Source: JAOAPY01 sp041492185 (GTDB taxonomy: Bacteria > Acidobacteriota > Blastocatellia > Pyrinomonadales > Pyrinomonadaceae). From it: DNA of 36,316 nt. The notes under the pieces are model-generated. The model made no database searches. It was not told the DNA's origin and worked only from the letters and a program-made list of their open reading frames with translations. Position numbers and translations under genes: made by a program. Within the stretch, counting starts at the first letter, position 1; every line of letters begins with the position of its first letter. Of this stretch, positions 7,906 through 15,207 are shown piece by piece. The DNA is taken from the NCBI GenBank assembly GCA_041492185.1, contig JBGPWL010000048.1, positions 1 through 36,316 on the forward strand. Direction: 5' to 3'.

Positions 7906-9000
7906 TCATTTATTAACTACCCGCTTAAGTTCAAATGACGGTCGCACCTCACCAACCAAATCGCCGCGACGATTACGGACGGGAAAACGCGCGTAGCGTG
8001 CAAGAGCACCGAGTGACTCATCACGTAAGACGCCAAGCTGTCGCAACGATTCAATCACTACGGTGGGCCGGGCACGATGATCGTCCCCGTCTTCAATCTT
8101 GAGCGCCAAGCCGAGACCGCGCGGCCACTGCGCACAGGGCAAGACGCCGACTGTATAAACACCCTCCGCGCCGATCTTGGAGATCAAACGTCCCTTTGCG
8201 GCGCGTATCATCTCCGTGTCCAATCGATCGACGGCGCCGCCGATAATTTCCGGATAAGTGATCATCGCCGAAACGATTCGCTCGCACGCCTGTCGAGTGG
8301 CGTGGTCAAATGCGGGCAACGGCGCAACCAGTCTCGCATAAGTCAAAGCCATCCCTTCGATTGTGATACCAAAAACCGGAACACCACAACCATCAATGCC
8401 GATCGCTATATCTTCCAGCGGTATTTCAGAGAATTGCGAAATTGTCTGACCGATTGCGAGTTGAACAGGATGATCTGGTTGATCGTATGTTTCGATTGGC
8501 GCGCCGAGGTGAAGTGCCAGAGCCAACATGCCGGCATGTTTGCCCGAACAGTTGTTCTGCAATACGTTGGGCTGTTCGCCACGCTCGCGCAATTGGCGGG
8601 TCACTTCAGCGCTGAACGGTTCATGCCTTCCACACTTCAGCGCGTCCGGCCCCAGCCCGATCTTTTTCAGCATCGATGTCGCGAGTTTTGTATGTATCGG
8701 CTCGCCGCTGTGCGAGGCGCAGGCGAGCGCAATTTCCTGTTCAGTGAAACCAAAATGATCGGCAGCGCCCGAGGCCACCAGCGGAATGGCCTGATGTGGC
8801 TTAGCCGACGAACGAAGATACGTCACTGTTTCAGGATCGCCGAGATATGCCGCTATTGTTCCGTCGCCATCGACAGCCACCACATGTCCGCGATGCCGCG
8901 ACTCAGTAATGGAACCGCGCGTCACCTCGACCAAAAGTTCCGCAGCCGGGACGTCCTGATTCTTTTTGTTTGCAAAGGCCGCTGGCTGGTGAACCTGCAT
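7906..9000 (-). CDS. L-asparaginase, Rhizobium etli ReAV type (Asparaginase_II)
   Basis: Hydrolyses L-asparagine to aspartate and ammonia. A 364-aa cytoplasmic protein of the PF06089 family, unrelated to E. coli AnsA/AnsB. Key motifs: RSSAKPHQA with Ser64 and Lys67 (SxxK), NNCSGKHAGM with Cys151 and Lys154, and IDGCGVP with Asp203 and Cys205. Spacings of 87 residues (Ser64 to Cys151) and 54 (Cys151 to Cys205) match, as I recall, the Ser48/Lys51, Cys135/Lys138 and Asp187/Cys189 active and zinc site of ReAV. The start has GAGGG close upstream. First gene of a three-gene operon with an unknown protein and an aminotransferase. Confidence 0.9.
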   Translation of the reverse strand: MQVHQPAAFANKKNQDVPAAELLVEVTRGSITESRHRGHVVAVDGDGTIAAYLGDPETVTYLRSSAKPHQAIPLVASGAADHFGFTEQEIALACASHSGEPIHTKLATSMLKKIGLGPDALKCGRHEPFSAEVTRQLRERGEQPNVLQNNCSGKHAGMLALALHLGAPIETYDQPDHPVQLAIGQTISQFSEIPLEDIAIGIDGCGVPVFGITIEGMALTYARLVAPLPAFDHATRQACERIVSAMITYPEIIGGAVDRLDTEMIRAAKGRLISKIGAEGVYTVGVLPCAQWPRGLGLALKIEDGDDHRARPTVVIESLRQLGVLRDESLGALARYARFPVRNRRGDLVGEVRPSFELKRVVNK

Positions 9001-9090
9001 TCAACCCTCGTCAAGTGTCTTTAGGGAGCGGCTCATCTTAGCAACGTAAGCTTCCAGCCTCAACTGCAAATGAAAAAGCAGAGACTGAAA

Positions 9091-9123
9091 AGCAAAAGGG
9101 CAAAAGGTCGATTCCTTTTGCCC
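9091..9123 (-). terminator. Terminator of the 3D-domain gene
   Basis: A perfect 10-bp stem (GGGCAAAAGG at 9098-9107 with CCTTTTGCCC at 9114-9123) has a six-base loop. On the minus strand it is followed by TTTTGCTTTT. It lies about 27 bases after the stop of the minus-strand gene ending at 9151. Confidence 0.85.
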
Positions 9124-9150
9124 GAACAATCAGCTTCGCGTTTCCGATTT

Positions 9151-9735
9151 TTACCTCAGGCTCTTTTGTTTGACACGAGATCGTTTCGGACCGTAGCTGA
9201 GCACCGTCAGTTTCACGGGGCGACGGCCAAAACGTCTTGCTTCGCTGGAACTAGGTGTCCAGATATCGATCCGCCTACCGCGGACCGCGCCGCCCGTATC
9301 GGCGACTATGTACTCGCCGGTGTATTGACCGGCTTCGACCCGCACGCGCGTCCCCATAGGGAGCACCGAAGGATCGGCGGCGATCAAACCGCGGCTGACG
9401 CGCTTACCGCTGGCCGTACGCCCACTCAGGCTATAGGCCGTAGCAACATAGGTCGCGGGTTGAGTGACCGGAATCTCTGTCGAGTTGTTGCCGCTCGCAG
9501 GCAGTGAATCTTCAGTTACAATCGCGGATATCGTTCCTGACGACGAAGTCGAACCATCGTTCGGTTGAGCCCCAGACGTTCCTCTGGGCTGTTGCGCCGG
9601 TGTTTGAACTGTCTCCTGCTTCTGCTGGAAATGAGAGAGAATGGTCTCTGCTGCTGACGGTCTGGCGGCAAGAACTAGAAGACTTGTAAGAAGCGCAGCG
9701 GCAATTACGGCGCTTCCGCCAAAAATCGATTTCAT
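9151..9735 (-). CDS. Secreted 3D-domain (MltA/RpfB-like) cell-wall protein
   Basis: A 194-aa protein. A signal peptide (about residues 1-29) is followed by a Gln/Ser/Gly-rich low-complexity linker and a C-terminal 3D domain (about residues 93-180), the double-psi beta-barrel named for three aspartates. These appear as AADPSVLPMG, VADTGGAV and RIDIW. The domain occurs in lytic transglycosylases (MltA) and resuscitation-promoting-factor-like proteins, so a role in peptidoglycan turnover is likely. No separate catalytic domain is present. It has its own terminator, and its long upstream region may contain a structured leader. Confidence 0.85.
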   Translation of the reverse strand: MKSIFGGSAVIAAALLTSLLVLAARPSAAETILSHFQQKQETVQTPAQQPRGTSGAQPNDGSTSSSGTISAIVTEDSLPASGNNSTEIPVTQPATYVATAYSLSGRTASGKRVSRGLIAADPSVLPMGTRVRVEAGQYTGEYIVADTGGAVRGRRIDIWTPSSSEARRFGRRPVKLTVLSYGPKRSRVKQKSLR

Positions 9736-10089
9736 CTATTCGGTTCTCCTGTCCGAGATCAATATCAATCTTTCAGCAGCGCTGCGCGCGAGCCTGTTCG
9801 GTTCCAGGACTCGACCTCCGGCTCAAGGAGTCTCGCTAAGACAGTCAGCCGAAGTTCGGGGGACTGCATCCGTGGTACGGTGCGCTGAAAGAACTAAGTC
9901 CTACAAAACAAAAACAAGCGAGCATAACTCTCGCTTGTTTCATATCCAGCTTGTTTCGTATAGGGAGGCTAACACACGATCTATTGGGTGTCTAGGCGGG
10001 AAGGCCACTACTAATCGATGCGAAAATGAGTGTGAGCCGTAAATCTAGGAATAATTAGGCTTACCAAAACAGCGCGGCAGCAGAAAAAT
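9736..10089. other. Intergenic region with terminator and possible structured leader
   Basis: A 354-base gap between the amidotransferase stop and the 3D-protein start, both on minus. It contains the terminator at 9905-9940. The rest (about 9745-9900) is GC-rich with several short dyads on the minus strand (GAGCC...GGCTC enclosing GGTCGAGTCCTGGAACC), compatible with a structured 5' leader of the 3D-protein mRNA. I could not fit it to a known riboswitch. No ORF is credible. Confidence 0.4.
9905..9940 (-). terminator. Terminator of the dapF-amidotransferase operon
   Basis: A perfect 11-bp stem (AAACAAGCGAG at 9912-9922 with CTCGCTTGTTT at 9930-9940) has a seven-base loop. On the minus strand it is followed by a T-rich tract (TTGTTTTTGTTTTG). 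It is placed to end transcription coming from the operon that stops at 10090. Confidence 0.85.
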
Positions 10090-10725
10090 TTATCGCCGCT
10101 TTTGGAGATCGAGAAACTTCGCTAAGATCTCGCGTCCTTCCGGATGTTCCTCGTCGAAAAGCTCCGGATGAAACTGGACGCCGACAAGCGGTTTTGAAGT
10201 ATGCCGCATGGCTTGAATAGAACAGGTGGCATCTAAGGCGGTGCGCCGAAAGCCGGGCGGCAACTCTTTGACTTCTTCACAGTGTGAATGCCAGACAGTG
10301 ATCGTTCGCGGCAAGTCTTGAAAAATTCCCTCGCCATCTGTGTCGACAGAAAAAAACCCGCGCACGCGCTTTGCTCCTTCATAACCCTCGCCCGGGGTGA
10401 GCCGCTCCATCAATCCTACGGGCGCGCCAAAAGCGAGAGCCATCTGTTGGTGCCCGCCACAGACACCCAGGATCGGCTGTCGCGCGTTGCGAATGACGTC
10501 AAAGATTCCCGCGAGCGATTCCGGCGTGTATAAATTCCAGGGATGACTCTGGCCACTGAGGATGATGTGCGAAGGCGAAAGCTCTCGAACGCGTTCGAGC
10601 GAAACCTGTTGGTAACCTTCAGTGACAATCTCAACGCCAGCCTGGATACGGAGCAATGCATCACGCAACTCCCGCGGGCTGGCGCCCTGGCCATCGATCG
10701 TGTTGTCGACCAGATAAATCTTCAA
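10090..10725 (-). CDS. Class-I glutamine amidotransferase domain protein
   Basis: A 211-aa stand-alone GATase1 domain that would hydrolyse glutamine and pass ammonia to a partner. The nucleophile Cys89 lies in GVCGGHQQ, and the His/Glu pair in VGVQFHPELF near the C-terminus. The first oxyanion strand is SGQSHPW rather than the common SGGPxSP. It resembles the amidotransferase subunits of GMP synthase or anthranilate synthase, but no synthase partner is adjacent, so its substrate is unknown. The start is TTG at 10725 with GGAG about nine bases upstream; no better start exists because the fold begins right there (MKIYLVDN). Last gene of its operon. Confidence 0.85.
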   Translation of the reverse strand: MKIYLVDNTIDGQGASPRELRDALLRIQAGVEIVTEGYQQVSLERVRELSPSHIILSGQSHPWNLYTPESLAGIFDVIRNARQPILGVCGGHQQMALAFGAPVGLMERLTPGEGYEGAKRVRGFFSVDTDGEGIFQDLPRTITVWHSHCEEVKELPPGFRRTALDATCSIQAMRHTSKPLVGVQFHPELFDEEHPEGREILAKFLDLQKRR

Positions 10726-10746
10726 ACTTCTGACTCCGGACTTCTA

Positions 10747-12012
10747 TTATTTCATCCCCAGGCAATACAGCTTGCCGTTGAAGGCGCCTATGTAAATGCG
10801 GCCGTCGAAAACCGCCGGCGTCGAATTCACGTTATCACCGATCTTGATCTCCGAAAACTGTTTCCCGTCTTCGGCGGAGATCACATGCACCCAACCCGCC
10901 TTGTCGCCAAAGACCACGCGCCCGTCGACTATCGGCGAAGTTCCCCAGATCGGACCGTGCGCCTTGTAGCGCCAGATTAACTCACCTTTGTCCGCGCTCA
11001 AGCAATGCATGTAGCCGTCGCTCGCGCCGATGTAAATCTTGTTGTTATAAAAAATGGGACTGGCCCAGATGCCGATGGCCTCGCTCCCGCGGCCCGGGTG
11101 ACCGCCTTGAGTCACGTAAGTCCAAACTGGCTCGCCGGTGTCCTGTCTGTAAGCCCGCACTACGCCGTCTTCCGCTGCGGTGTAAACCATCCCATTGGCA
11201 ATTGCCGGCGTCGAATCCGAATCAGCGCCGATGCGCGCCTTCCAAATGATCTTGCCGTCGGCCGCATTGAAACAGAAGAGATCAAAGTTTTCGGTGCTGA
11301 GATAAACTCGGCCATCGTTGTAGGTGACGCTGCCTTCGACAGACCCCACGTTCGGGATCTTGTAAACGAGCTTTCCGTCAGCGAGCGTCAGGCAATAGAA
11401 GCTGCGATCTTCGCCGCCAAAGTAGAGCCGGTCGCCGACCACGGCAGCGGAGCCGTCAACTTCAAAACCTGTTTCATAATCCCAAATCAGGCTGCCGTCG
11501 TTCTTGTTGAGACAATAGACGTGATGGTCCAGGCCGCTGGTGATGATCCGATCGCCCACGATCGTCGGAGTCGACTTTTGACTGTCCTTCGCTTTGAATT
11601 TCCAGATCACGGCGCCGTCAGCTCGATTTATGCAGTAGGTGTTGCCATCAGCCGACGGAAAGTAGACGCGGTCGCCTTCGACGGAAGGCTGCCCCGGCCA
11701 GGAAGTGCCACCCCACGGATCTTTGTGGAGTCGGCCGCTGGTCGAACCGGTCTTGACCTCCCAAATGATTCGGAGTTGGCCGTCTGGCCACGGACCAGTG
11801 CCGTAGAAGTTGCGTTCAGGATTACCAAGCCACGTAGCAACAACGCTGGGCGTGGACTTCGTTTCAGGAACCGACTTGGCGCTTACCTCGGTTCCTTTGT
11901 TCTTGCCGCAGCTTGTGAATCCCAAAACTCCGAATGGCAGAACTACTGCGACAAGAAAGATCGGGACAAGAAGCGAATGCAATGTGGTATTTCGGGCGTC
12001 AGGAATACTCAT
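10747..12012 (-). CDS. PQQ-repeat beta-propeller lipoprotein (BamB-like)
   Basis: A 421-aa protein. An N-terminal hydrophobic segment is followed by FTSCGKN with Cys35, a plausible lipidation site although the lipobox is not ideal. The rest is a series of PQQ_2-type beta-propeller blades with recurring patterns such as YCINRADGAVIWKFK, YCLNKNDGSLIWDYE, FCFNAADGKIIWKAR and HCLSADKGELIWRYK, about eight in total. Such propellers are protein-interaction platforms (BamB) or, less often, quinoprotein enzymes; no catalytic calcium/PQQ ligands were identified. Periplasmic or inner-face outer-membrane location is expected. It lies between dapF and the amidotransferase, 21 bases from the latter. Confidence 0.85.
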   Translation of the reverse strand: MSIPDARNTTLHSLLVPIFLVAVVLPFGVLGFTSCGKNKGTEVSAKSVPETKSTPSVVATWLGNPERNFYGTGPWPDGQLRIIWEVKTGSTSGRLHKDPWGGTSWPGQPSVEGDRVYFPSADGNTYCINRADGAVIWKFKAKDSQKSTPTIVGDRIITSGLDHHVYCLNKNDGSLIWDYETGFEVDGSAAVVGDRLYFGGEDRSFYCLTLADGKLVYKIPNVGSVEGSVTYNDGRVYLSTENFDLFCFNAADGKIIWKARIGADSDSTPAIANGMVYTAAEDGVVRAYRQDTGEPVWTYVTQGGHPGRGSEAIGIWASPIFYNNKIYIGASDGYMHCLSADKGELIWRYKAHGPIWGTSPIVDGRVVFGDKAGWVHVISAEDGKQFSEIKIGDNVNSTPAVFDGRIYIGAFNGKLYCLGMK

Positions 12013-12057
12013 GTTACGGTCTCTACTGGAAAGAAAGAAATAAGAAGATGCTGTCGG

Positions 12058-12915
12058 TCAACCAACCGGCCATTGACCGGAGTAAACGAATTCTGCGCTT
12101 CCGGTGATGACGACTTCATTGTCATCGCGCCACTGAATATCAACTTGTCCGCCGGGCGTCCGCACGTTGACCAGGCGGTCGGTCTTGCCGCCGACCATCG
12201 CAGCTACGGCCGCCGCGCATGAACACGTGCCTGACGCCGTGGTCTCGCCGACGCCTCGCTCCCAGATGCGTAGCTCGATCTGTTTGCGATCAAGCACGCG
12301 CACAAACACGACATTGGTGCGATCGGGAAACTGCTGGTGGTTTTCGATCGCGCTGCCGATGCGTCGCCAAGCGAGCGCCTCGAAATCTTCAACGAAGATA
12401 CAGCAGTTGGGATTACCCATCTGCAATGCCGTCACGCTGAACGATTGACCGTCGACGGCGAGCGGATAATTCATAACGCGTTCAAGCGGCTCGTCGGTCT
12501 TCATTGGGATTGATGCGCTGTTGAATTGCGGCTGACCCAACTCGGAATCGAAAAGATATTTTCCCTCGCCGAAGCGCTCGCGCAGTAAATATCGTTTCAC
12601 GCCAGAGCGCGTGTTCAAGCGCAACTCGTTCGCGCTCCAGAGGTCGCGATAAAAGAGATACGCCGCGGCGCAACGCGTGCCGTTGCCTGAGAGTCCAGCC
12701 TCGCTGCCATCGGGATTGAAAATGCGCACGTGAAAATCCGCGTGCTCGTCTTCCGATTGACTAACGACCGCGATGCCATCAGCGCCGGCGCCGTAATGGC
12801 GTTTGCAGATCGTTCGCGCGAACTCGCCGAGATCGGAAACCTCCGCGAGTTGCTCAGACTCAATCACGATGTAGTCGTTGCCGTAGCCGTGAAACTTGGT
12901 GAACTGCACTGGCAT
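12058..12915 (-). CDS. dapF: Diaminopimelate epimerase with Ser at second catalytic position
   Basis: Interconverts LL- and meso-diaminopimelate for lysine and peptidoglycan synthesis. A 285-aa protein with the family start FTKFHGYGNDYIVI and the first catalytic Cys82 in SGNGTRCAA. It also has MGNPNCCIFVED, FPDRTNVVFV and the second-site region ERGVGETTASGTCSCAA. In E. coli this last motif is ERGAGETQACGSGACAA, where the first Cys is the second catalytic base; here that position is Ser228 (TCA codon at 12234-12232), and cysteines appear three and five residues later. Frame and length are otherwise normal. It may be a lineage variant or an enzyme with altered mechanism. It is four bases downstream of the DinB-like gene and in one operon with it. 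Confidence 0.92.
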   Translation of the reverse strand: MPVQFTKFHGYGNDYIVIESEQLAEVSDLGEFARTICKRHYGAGADGIAVVSQSEDEHADFHVRIFNPDGSEAGLSGNGTRCAAAYLFYRDLWSANELRLNTRSGVKRYLLRERFGEGKYLFDSELGQPQFNSASIPMKTDEPLERVMNYPLAVDGQSFSVTALQMGNPNCCIFVEDFEALAWRRIGSAIENHQQFPDRTNVVFVRVLDRKQIELRIWERGVGETTASGTCSCAAAVAAMVGGKTDRLVNVRTPGGQVDIQWRDDNEVVITGSAEFVYSGQWPVG

Positions 12916-12919
12916 TTCT

Positions 12920-13444
12920 TTAGTCGGCGGCCTGGGCTCGCGGCTGCGAGAACAGCTTCTCGAATTTCGTAGTCAAAGCCGGCTTGATGTTCAGCAAGCG
13001 TTCGTAAACTGTCAATTGTCCGCGATGATACATCTCATGCGAAGCACCGAAGCGCAGAAAATCGAGCTTGGTCATTTCCTTGCCATCAAAGCGCTTGATC
13101 GAGTCGTTGAGCTTATCTGCGTTCGCGCGAATAGTCGCTACCGCCGTGTCCATGCTGCTGCGCATCAGCGCCAACAGGCCATCCTTGTCTGTCGTCGCTG
13201 CGACCTCGGGCGCATATTCTTTGATGTGATCCGCGAATGATTGCCGCAGCAGGTTCGGTTCGGCCCGCAAAGCTTCGCCAATGAGCACGGCTTGAGTCTC
13301 GATGATATGTTGCACGATCTCCGCGACACTGCGCGTCTCCGGCGTCGCGCGAAATGAAAACTGATCGGCGGGCACCTGACCAGCCTCCTCAATGAATCCG
13401 TTTCTTACCTCTGTCCAGCTACCGATAAGACTTTCGACTGACAT
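12920..13444 (-). CDS. DinB/YfiT-like putative metal-dependent protein
   Basis: A 174-aa four-helix-bundle protein of the DinB superfamily. Expected metal-ligand histidines are visible: VQHIIETQ in helix 2 and FGASHEMYHRGQL in helix 3-4, giving a His triad. Members include thiol-dependent transferases and many proteins of unknown role; damage inducibility applies only to some. The start is fixed by AAAGGAGGATC just upstream of the ATG at 13444; an in-frame extension to 13513 would cross that ribosome site and is not used. It is the first gene of the operon with dapF. A diverged copy of its first ten codons occurs at 15378. Confidence 0.85.
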   Translation of the reverse strand: MSVESLIGSWTEVRNGFIEEAGQVPADQFSFRATPETRSVAEIVQHIIETQAVLIGEALRAEPNLLRQSFADHIKEYAPEVAATTDKDGLLALMRSSMDTAVATIRANADKLNDSIKRFDGKEMTKLDFLRFGASHEMYHRGQLTVYERLLNIKPALTTKFEKLFSQPRAQAAD

Positions 13445-13564
13445 AAAGATCCTCCTTTTATTTGAAATGACCCGTAATGATATATCGCAGACACCCCCAA
13501 TCTTGCATGACAAAAAGCCCGAGCCCGCGCGATGTGTCTTTGCGGCGATTCAGCTTGCAGGCGA

Positions 13565-13993
13565 TCAACGCGCCAAGCCCGCCGGATAGCGTCCAGAGAC
13601 GATCAATGTCTCTCGCTCAAGCAAGCGCGCCGCCCTATTCAAGCGCAGCAGGTCAACAGTCACACGCCCAGTCGCGCTCAATGCTGCTATTCGCGCTCCT
13701 TCCAAGGCGAAATGCTCACGCCATTGCTGCGTGCGGGGATTGAAGAGCGAAACAATTTCTCCCGAGATCTGATCAATTGCTGCAAAATCAGTTCCTTTGA
13801 ACCAGTTACACTCCGTACAGGCATATGCGAGATTCTCGCTCACCGTTTGTCCGCCGTGCTTGATGGGAAGGATGTGATCAACCTGGTGTGGATCCGGAGA
13901 ATCATCCTCATTCAGCAAGCAATACTCGCAACATTCGCGTGCTCGTTCGACTACTAGCCGACGCAGCGCTTGAGAGATGTATTGGCGAGGCAT
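13565..13993 (-). CDS. HNH endonuclease
   Basis: A 142-aa small HNH nuclease. The zinc knuckle uses CEYC (Cys22, Cys25) and CTEC (Cys59, Cys62). The catalytic core is HQVDHILPIKHGG with His40, then SENLAYAC with Asn54, and CNWFKGTD. The C-terminus (LFNPRTQQWREHFALEGARI, RLLERETLIVSGRYP) matches a family I know well from cyanobacteria, where it is regularly preceded by a small partner gene as here. The ATG is 10 bases after the partner's stop codon, so they are cotranscribed. Biological role is unknown; toxin-like or defence roles are possible. Confidence 0.92.
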   Translation of the reverse strand: MPRQYISQALRRLVVERARECCEYCLLNEDDSPDPHQVDHILPIKHGGQTVSENLAYACTECNWFKGTDFAAIDQISGEIVSLFNPRTQQWREHFALEGARIAALSATGRVTVDLLRLNRAARLLERETLIVSGRYPAGLAR

Positions 13994-14003
13994 CGCTCAG
14001 AGA

Positions 14004-14393
14004 CTAACGCGTTGTTTCGGACTCGCTGAGTACGCGGCGGGCGCTTGCCTTCAACAAGGTCATCACATGTCGGTATTCAAGATACTGGTCCATTTCGGCT
14101 TTTTCTTCCGGTGTCAACTCCGCTTCCCGATTCTTATCGAGCAAATCTTCCAGCTGTTCCTGAGCCGACTCAGAAAGCTTGAAGTCAATGATCTGTGCCG
14201 CGGTAGGAGCTGAGGCCAGAAAGTCAATAATCTCCTGATGAATAAGTCTCCCCGCTGACTCGCTGCTCGAAGGCTCTAACCGCTTCGCCAGCTTAGCTTC
14301 TATCGCCTCACGAACAAACTCAGGCAAATTAGCCCCGTCAATTTTCAGTCGCTCAGCCAGTTCATCAGGAACTTCAAGTGTAATGGTAGTCAT
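14004..14393 (-). CDS. Small antitoxin-like partner of HNH nuclease
   Basis: A 129-aa protein. The N-terminus (TITLEVPDELAERLK) resembles the beta-strand/helix start of ribbon-helix-helix-like antitoxins. The middle has EIIDFLASAPTAAQIIDFKL, and the C-terminus is an acidic helical segment (LTPEEKAEMDQYLEYRHVMT). I know this protein type as the usual upstream neighbour of this HNH family. ATG 14393 is preceded by AAAGG about ten bases upstream; the extension to 14453 lacks support. Antitoxin or inhibitor function for the HNH is inference from gene order and domain look only. Confidence 0.85.
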   Translation of the reverse strand: MTTITLEVPDELAERLKIDGANLPEFVREAIEAKLAKRLEPSSSESAGRLIHQEIIDFLASAPTAAQIIDFKLSESAQEQLEDLLDKNREAELTPEEKAEMDQYLEYRHVMTLLKASARRVLSESETTR

Positions 14394-14468
14394 CGATTTG
14401 GACCTTTGAGTAATTCTATCATTTCCCCCGGTCAAAGAAACGTCACGTCGCAAGTCTACTAAAGAAGC

Positions 14469-14498
14469 TTGACTTGATTGCTATGGCTTGTGCATAGT
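14469..14498 (+). promoter_or_regulatory. Candidate promoter giving a near-leaderless transcript
   Basis: TTGACT (14469-14474) and CATAGT (14493-14498) are spaced by 18 bases. The predicted start of transcription near 14505 falls just before the ATG at 14507, which has no Shine-Dalgarno sequence. This fits leaderless translation of the small plus-strand gene. Confidence 0.4.
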
Positions 14499-14506
14499 TT
14501 TGACTC

Positions 14507-14731
14507 ATGTATAAAGGATGGTATCGCTTCTATATATCCGTAGAAAAGGCCGGTCGCTCTGGGTTATTGGTGAGGCAAATCTTCGCGAAGACCGCAGAGA
14601 ACGCAGTTGCGAGCGTAAAAGAACAATTTCCAGAAGATTGGCACGTACCGATGATGGGAGTCTGCGGACCACTACTAGAACGGCTGAAACCGCACGAATT
14701 GGGTTGGCAACCTAAGGATGGAGCCGTTTGA
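14507..14731 (+). CDS. Small hypothetical protein, 74 aa
   Basis: Not recognised. It begins MYKGWYRFYISVEKAG and is predicted to be mixed beta/alpha with several aromatics; there are no Cys pairs, membrane segments or signal peptide. Base composition is lower in GC than the flanking housekeeping operons (29 of 60 in 14521-14580). No ribosome site is seen, and a promoter places the transcript start near the ATG. Its stop overlaps or abuts the next gene, suggesting a two-gene transcript divergent from the HNH/partner pair. It could be an accessory or inhibitor of the following HNH-like protein, but this is speculative. Confidence 0.6.
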   Translation: MYKGWYRFYISVEKAGRSGLLVRQIFAKTAENAVASVKEQFPEDWHVPMMGVCGPLLERLKPHELGWQPKDGAV

Positions 14732-14732
14732 C

Positions 14733-15194
14733 ATGAATAAAAATACAGAAGCCATCAAGGGCTATAGTCCCGTTGGCGCGATCCTTGGAAGTGCGGACGG
14801 TATCGTCCGATTAGCTGGGGCGGAATTAAGTTCCAGCAAGGAGGCCAAGCCAAAACGTCGTGCCATCAGGCTGATTGACAAGGCTCGATCGCGCGCGCGA
14901 CGACGGGGTCTTGAGTTTCACCTCACCAAAGACTGGGTTCTTGGCGGACTCACTCGAGGTACATGTGCCGTAACTGGAATTCCTTTCGATTTAGAGAATG
15001 GTCACGGTTCGGGCAAACACAACAAATTCGCGCCGACGATTGACCGAATTGATCCTAGCAAAGGATACACGGCAGATAATTGCCAGTTAGTCATCTACCA
15101 GTACAACGTTGTGAAAGGTCGATGGGAGCACGATGACGTAATGGTTATGGCTCGGGCGTTAGTAGTTCGTGAATCGAATCGCCAAGCCTGCTGA
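14733..15194 (+). CDS. HNH-like nuclease, phage/mobile type
   Basis: A 153-aa protein. A Lys/Arg-rich N-terminal helix (DKARSRARRRGLEFHLTKD) precedes a compact core: CAVTGIPFDLENG, then APTIDRIDPSKGYTADNCQL and YQYNVVKGRW. The IDRIDPSKGYTxDN signature with a following Asn is typical of HNH-like proteins in phages and mobile elements. There is no second zinc knuckle. ATG 14733 lies one base after the upstream TGA and has AAGGATGGAG at 14714-14722 as ribosome site; ATG 14718 would sit on top of that site. It is unlike the minus-strand HNH in sequence. It is probably an acquired gene. Confidence 0.75.
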   Translation: MNKNTEAIKGYSPVGAILGSADGIVRLAGAELSSSKEAKPKRRAIRLIDKARSRARRRGLEFHLTKDWVLGGLTRGTCAVTGIPFDLENGHGSGKHNKFAPTIDRIDPSKGYTADNCQLVIYQYNVVKGRWEHDDVMVMARALVVRESNRQAC

Positions 15195-15207
15195 CCAAGG
15201 ACCGCCT

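Noticed and set aside
8077..9024. 315-codon open frame on plus
   Set aside because: Antisense to the asparaginase gene with intact active-site motifs; no domain visible.
9800..9850. tRNA-like T-arm (GGTCGAGTCC on minus)
   Set aside because: The flanking five-base stem does not pair and no acceptor, D or anticodon arm fits.
11005..12222. 405-codon open frame on plus
   Set aside because: Antisense to the PQQ propeller and dapF genes, which are unmistakable; no recognisable protein in this frame.
13445..13513. Longer start for the DinB-like protein
   Set aside because: A strong ribosome site (AAAGGAGGATC) sits just before ATG 13444 inside this stretch, and the family sequence starts at MSVESL.
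14394..14453. Longer start for the antitoxin-like protein
   Set aside because: No ribosome site for it; MTTITLEVPDEL is the typical family start and has AAAGG upstream.
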